Origin: Hyphomicrobium sp. | GTDB lineage: Bacteria > Pseudomonadota > Alphaproteobacteria > Rhizobiales > Hyphomicrobiaceae | DNA length: 6,317 nt | Reading direction: 5' to 3' | Assembly: GCA_030598645.1 (NCBI GenBank) | Contig: JAUVPN010000167.1 | Coordinates: 1 to 6,317 of the forward strand | Part shown: positions 5,404-6,317 of the stretch, one piece after another | Layout of the letters: every line of letters begins with the position of its first letter | Position numbering within the stretch: position 1 is the stretch's first letter | Notes under the pieces: model-generated | The model's input: only the letters and a program-made list of their open reading frames with translations | What the model was told of the DNA's origin: nothing | The model's database searches: none | Made by a program: the position numbers and the translations under genes

Positions 5404-6279
5404 TTAGTTCTCAAGGCTATCGGCCACGCCGCGTACGTAGGCAGCGTAGCCCGATTTGCCCATGCGATCGAGCCAAGGCTTGAGTTCGGCCCCAGTGATA
5501 AGGCCCGACCGCAGCGCGATCTCTTCGGGACACGCAATCTTCTGGCTTTGGCGTCTTTCGATGGTGGCGACAAAATTTCCAGCATCCGACAGAGAGTCGA
5601 AAGTGCCAGTGTCGAGCCAGGCGAAACCGCGCCCTAGTTGTTCAACATGAAGCCGCCCAGCCTCCAGATAGATTCTGTTGAGATCGGTGATTTCCAACTC
5701 GCCGCGATCAGAAGGCCTGATCTGTCGCGCGAATTCCACGACGTCGCCATCATAGAAATAGAGCCCCGTTGCGGCCCAGCTGGATTTGGGCCGCTGCGGC
5801 TTCTCTTCAATGCTGGTCGCCCGGCCATCGCGGTCGAAATCCACAACGCCATAGCGCGCCGGGTCCGCGACCTCGTAGGCAAATATCGTGGCGGCGCCCT
5901 GGCGCTGCCGGGCGGTTAAAAGAATCTCCGAGAGCCCGTGTCCATAGAAAATGTTGTCGCCCAAAATCAGCGCCGACGGCTCATTACCAATGAATGAAGC
6001 GCCGATGAGGAGGGCCTGGGCAAGCCCTTCAGGCTTCGGTTGCACGGCATAGGTCAACCGGATGCCGAACTGCGATCCATTGCCGAGCAGTGCCTGGAAC
6101 AGCGGCTGATCGTGAGGCGTCGTTATAATGAGTATGTCCCGGATGCCGGCAAGCATCAGCACGGACAGCGGATAATAGATCATCGGCTTGTCGTAGACGG
6201 GCAGCAATTGCTTCGAGATGCTGAGAGTGAGTGGGTAAAGCCGCGTACCACTCCCGCCTGCAAGGATAATCCCCTTCAA
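5404..6279 (-). CDS. rfbA: Glucose-1-phosphate thymidylyltransferase RmlA (RfbA), 291 aa
   Basis: Catalyses glucose-1-phosphate + dTTP to dTDP-glucose + pyrophosphate, the first step of dTDP-L-rhamnose (and other dTDP-deoxysugar) synthesis in the cytosol. The sequence is full length and carries the nucleotidyltransferase signature: [18 protein letters not shown] (1-18), [18 protein letters not shown] (22-39) with the substrate-binding lysine, [10 protein letters not shown] (80-89), [10 protein letters not shown] (106-115) with the metal-binding Asp, IEEKP (157-161), and GFAWLDTGT (218-226) with the second metal-binding Asp. The start is a TTG, supported by AGGGGG five bases upstream and by exact agreement with the family N-terminus; no ATG lies at the expected place. 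An upstream frame ending in TGA at 6278-6276 overlaps the TTG, so it may be translationally coupled to a preceding gene beyond the window, perhaps another rml gene. It runs toward the decayed region and is separated from it by 52 bases. Confidence 0.97.
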   Translation of the reverse strand: MKGIILAGGSGTRLYPLTLSISKQLLPVYDKPMIYYPLSVLMLAGIRDILIITTPHDQPLFQALLGNGSQFGIRLTYAVQPKPEGLAQALLIGASFIGNEPSALILGDNIFYGHGLSEILLTARQRQGAATIFAYEVADPARYGVVDFDRDGRATSIEEKPQRPKSSWAATGLYFYDGDVVEFARQIRPSDRGELEITDLNRIYLEAGRLHVEQLGRGFAWLDTGTFDSLSDAGNFVATIERRQSQKIACPEEIALRSGLITGAELKPWLDRMGKSGYAAYVRGVADSLEN

Positions 6280-6284
6280 TGCGC

Positions 6285-6290
6285 CCCCCT
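6285..6290 (-). promoter_or_regulatory. Ribosome binding site for the rmlA TTG start
   Basis: On the minus strand AGGGGG lies five bases before the TTG at 6279-6277. It supports initiation at this unusual codon, which yields the conserved [15 protein letters not shown]-terminus. Confidence 0.65.
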
Positions 6291-6317
6291 GACTGGTGCT
6301 GACGGAGCATTGCAGCT

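Noticed and set aside
1..6317. CRISPR arrays, tRNA or rRNA genes, complete insertion sequences, defence systems
   Set aside because: Reading both strands gave no regularly spaced repeats, no tRNA- or rRNA-like segments, no intact transposase and no defence-associated domains.

Overview
This window looks like part of a surface-polysaccharide (LPS O-antigen, capsule or exopolysaccharide) island from a proteobacterium. An alphaproteobacterium of the Rhizobiales type is most likely, judging from moderately high GC, non-ATG starts and the character of the proteins. The assignment is an inference from composition and gene content; there is no rRNA, tRNA or other taxonomic marker here.

Layout. (i) Positions 5-1479, minus strand: a SAM-dependent methyltransferase of the Methyltransf_24 type, followed 17 bases later by a carbohydrate-type (family 2) sulfotransferase. 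The methyltransferase lacks a conventional start codon in front of its SAM-binding motif. (ii) 1522-2136, plus strand: a second family 2 sulfotransferase, diverging from the methyltransferase with almost no room between them. (iii) 2137-2402: a 266-base gap with no recognisable gene and two weak inverted repeats. (iv) 2403-4423, plus strand: a GT2 glycosyltransferase overlapping an ATGA-coupled sulfotransferase of a different subfamily. (v) 4453-5351: a graveyard of four unrelated 3'-end fragments: the C-terminus of a fourth sulfotransferase (minus), a scrap of an IS3-family transposase fused in frame to the C-terminus of a DUF1214/DUF1254 protein, and the C-terminal third of a GT11 alpha-1,2-fucosyltransferase-like enzyme (all plus). 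(vi) 5404-6279, minus strand: an intact glucose-1-phosphate thymidylyltransferase (rmlA/rfbA), first enzyme of dTDP-L-rhamnose synthesis.

How the genes fit together (inference). RmlA supplies dTDP-sugar precursor, GT2 (and formerly GT11) adds sugar residues, and the methyltransferase and three apparently intact sulfotransferases decorate the glycan, using SAM and PAPS. The concentration of sulfotransferases (three whole, one broken, from at least two subfamilies) is the most distinctive feature and points to a sulfated, possibly methylated, rhamnose-containing surface glycan. PAPS synthesis, polymerase and export genes are not in the window. The truncated genes and transposase remnant show that the island has been repeatedly rearranged. 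I found no tRNA, rRNA, CRISPR array or intact insertion sequence.
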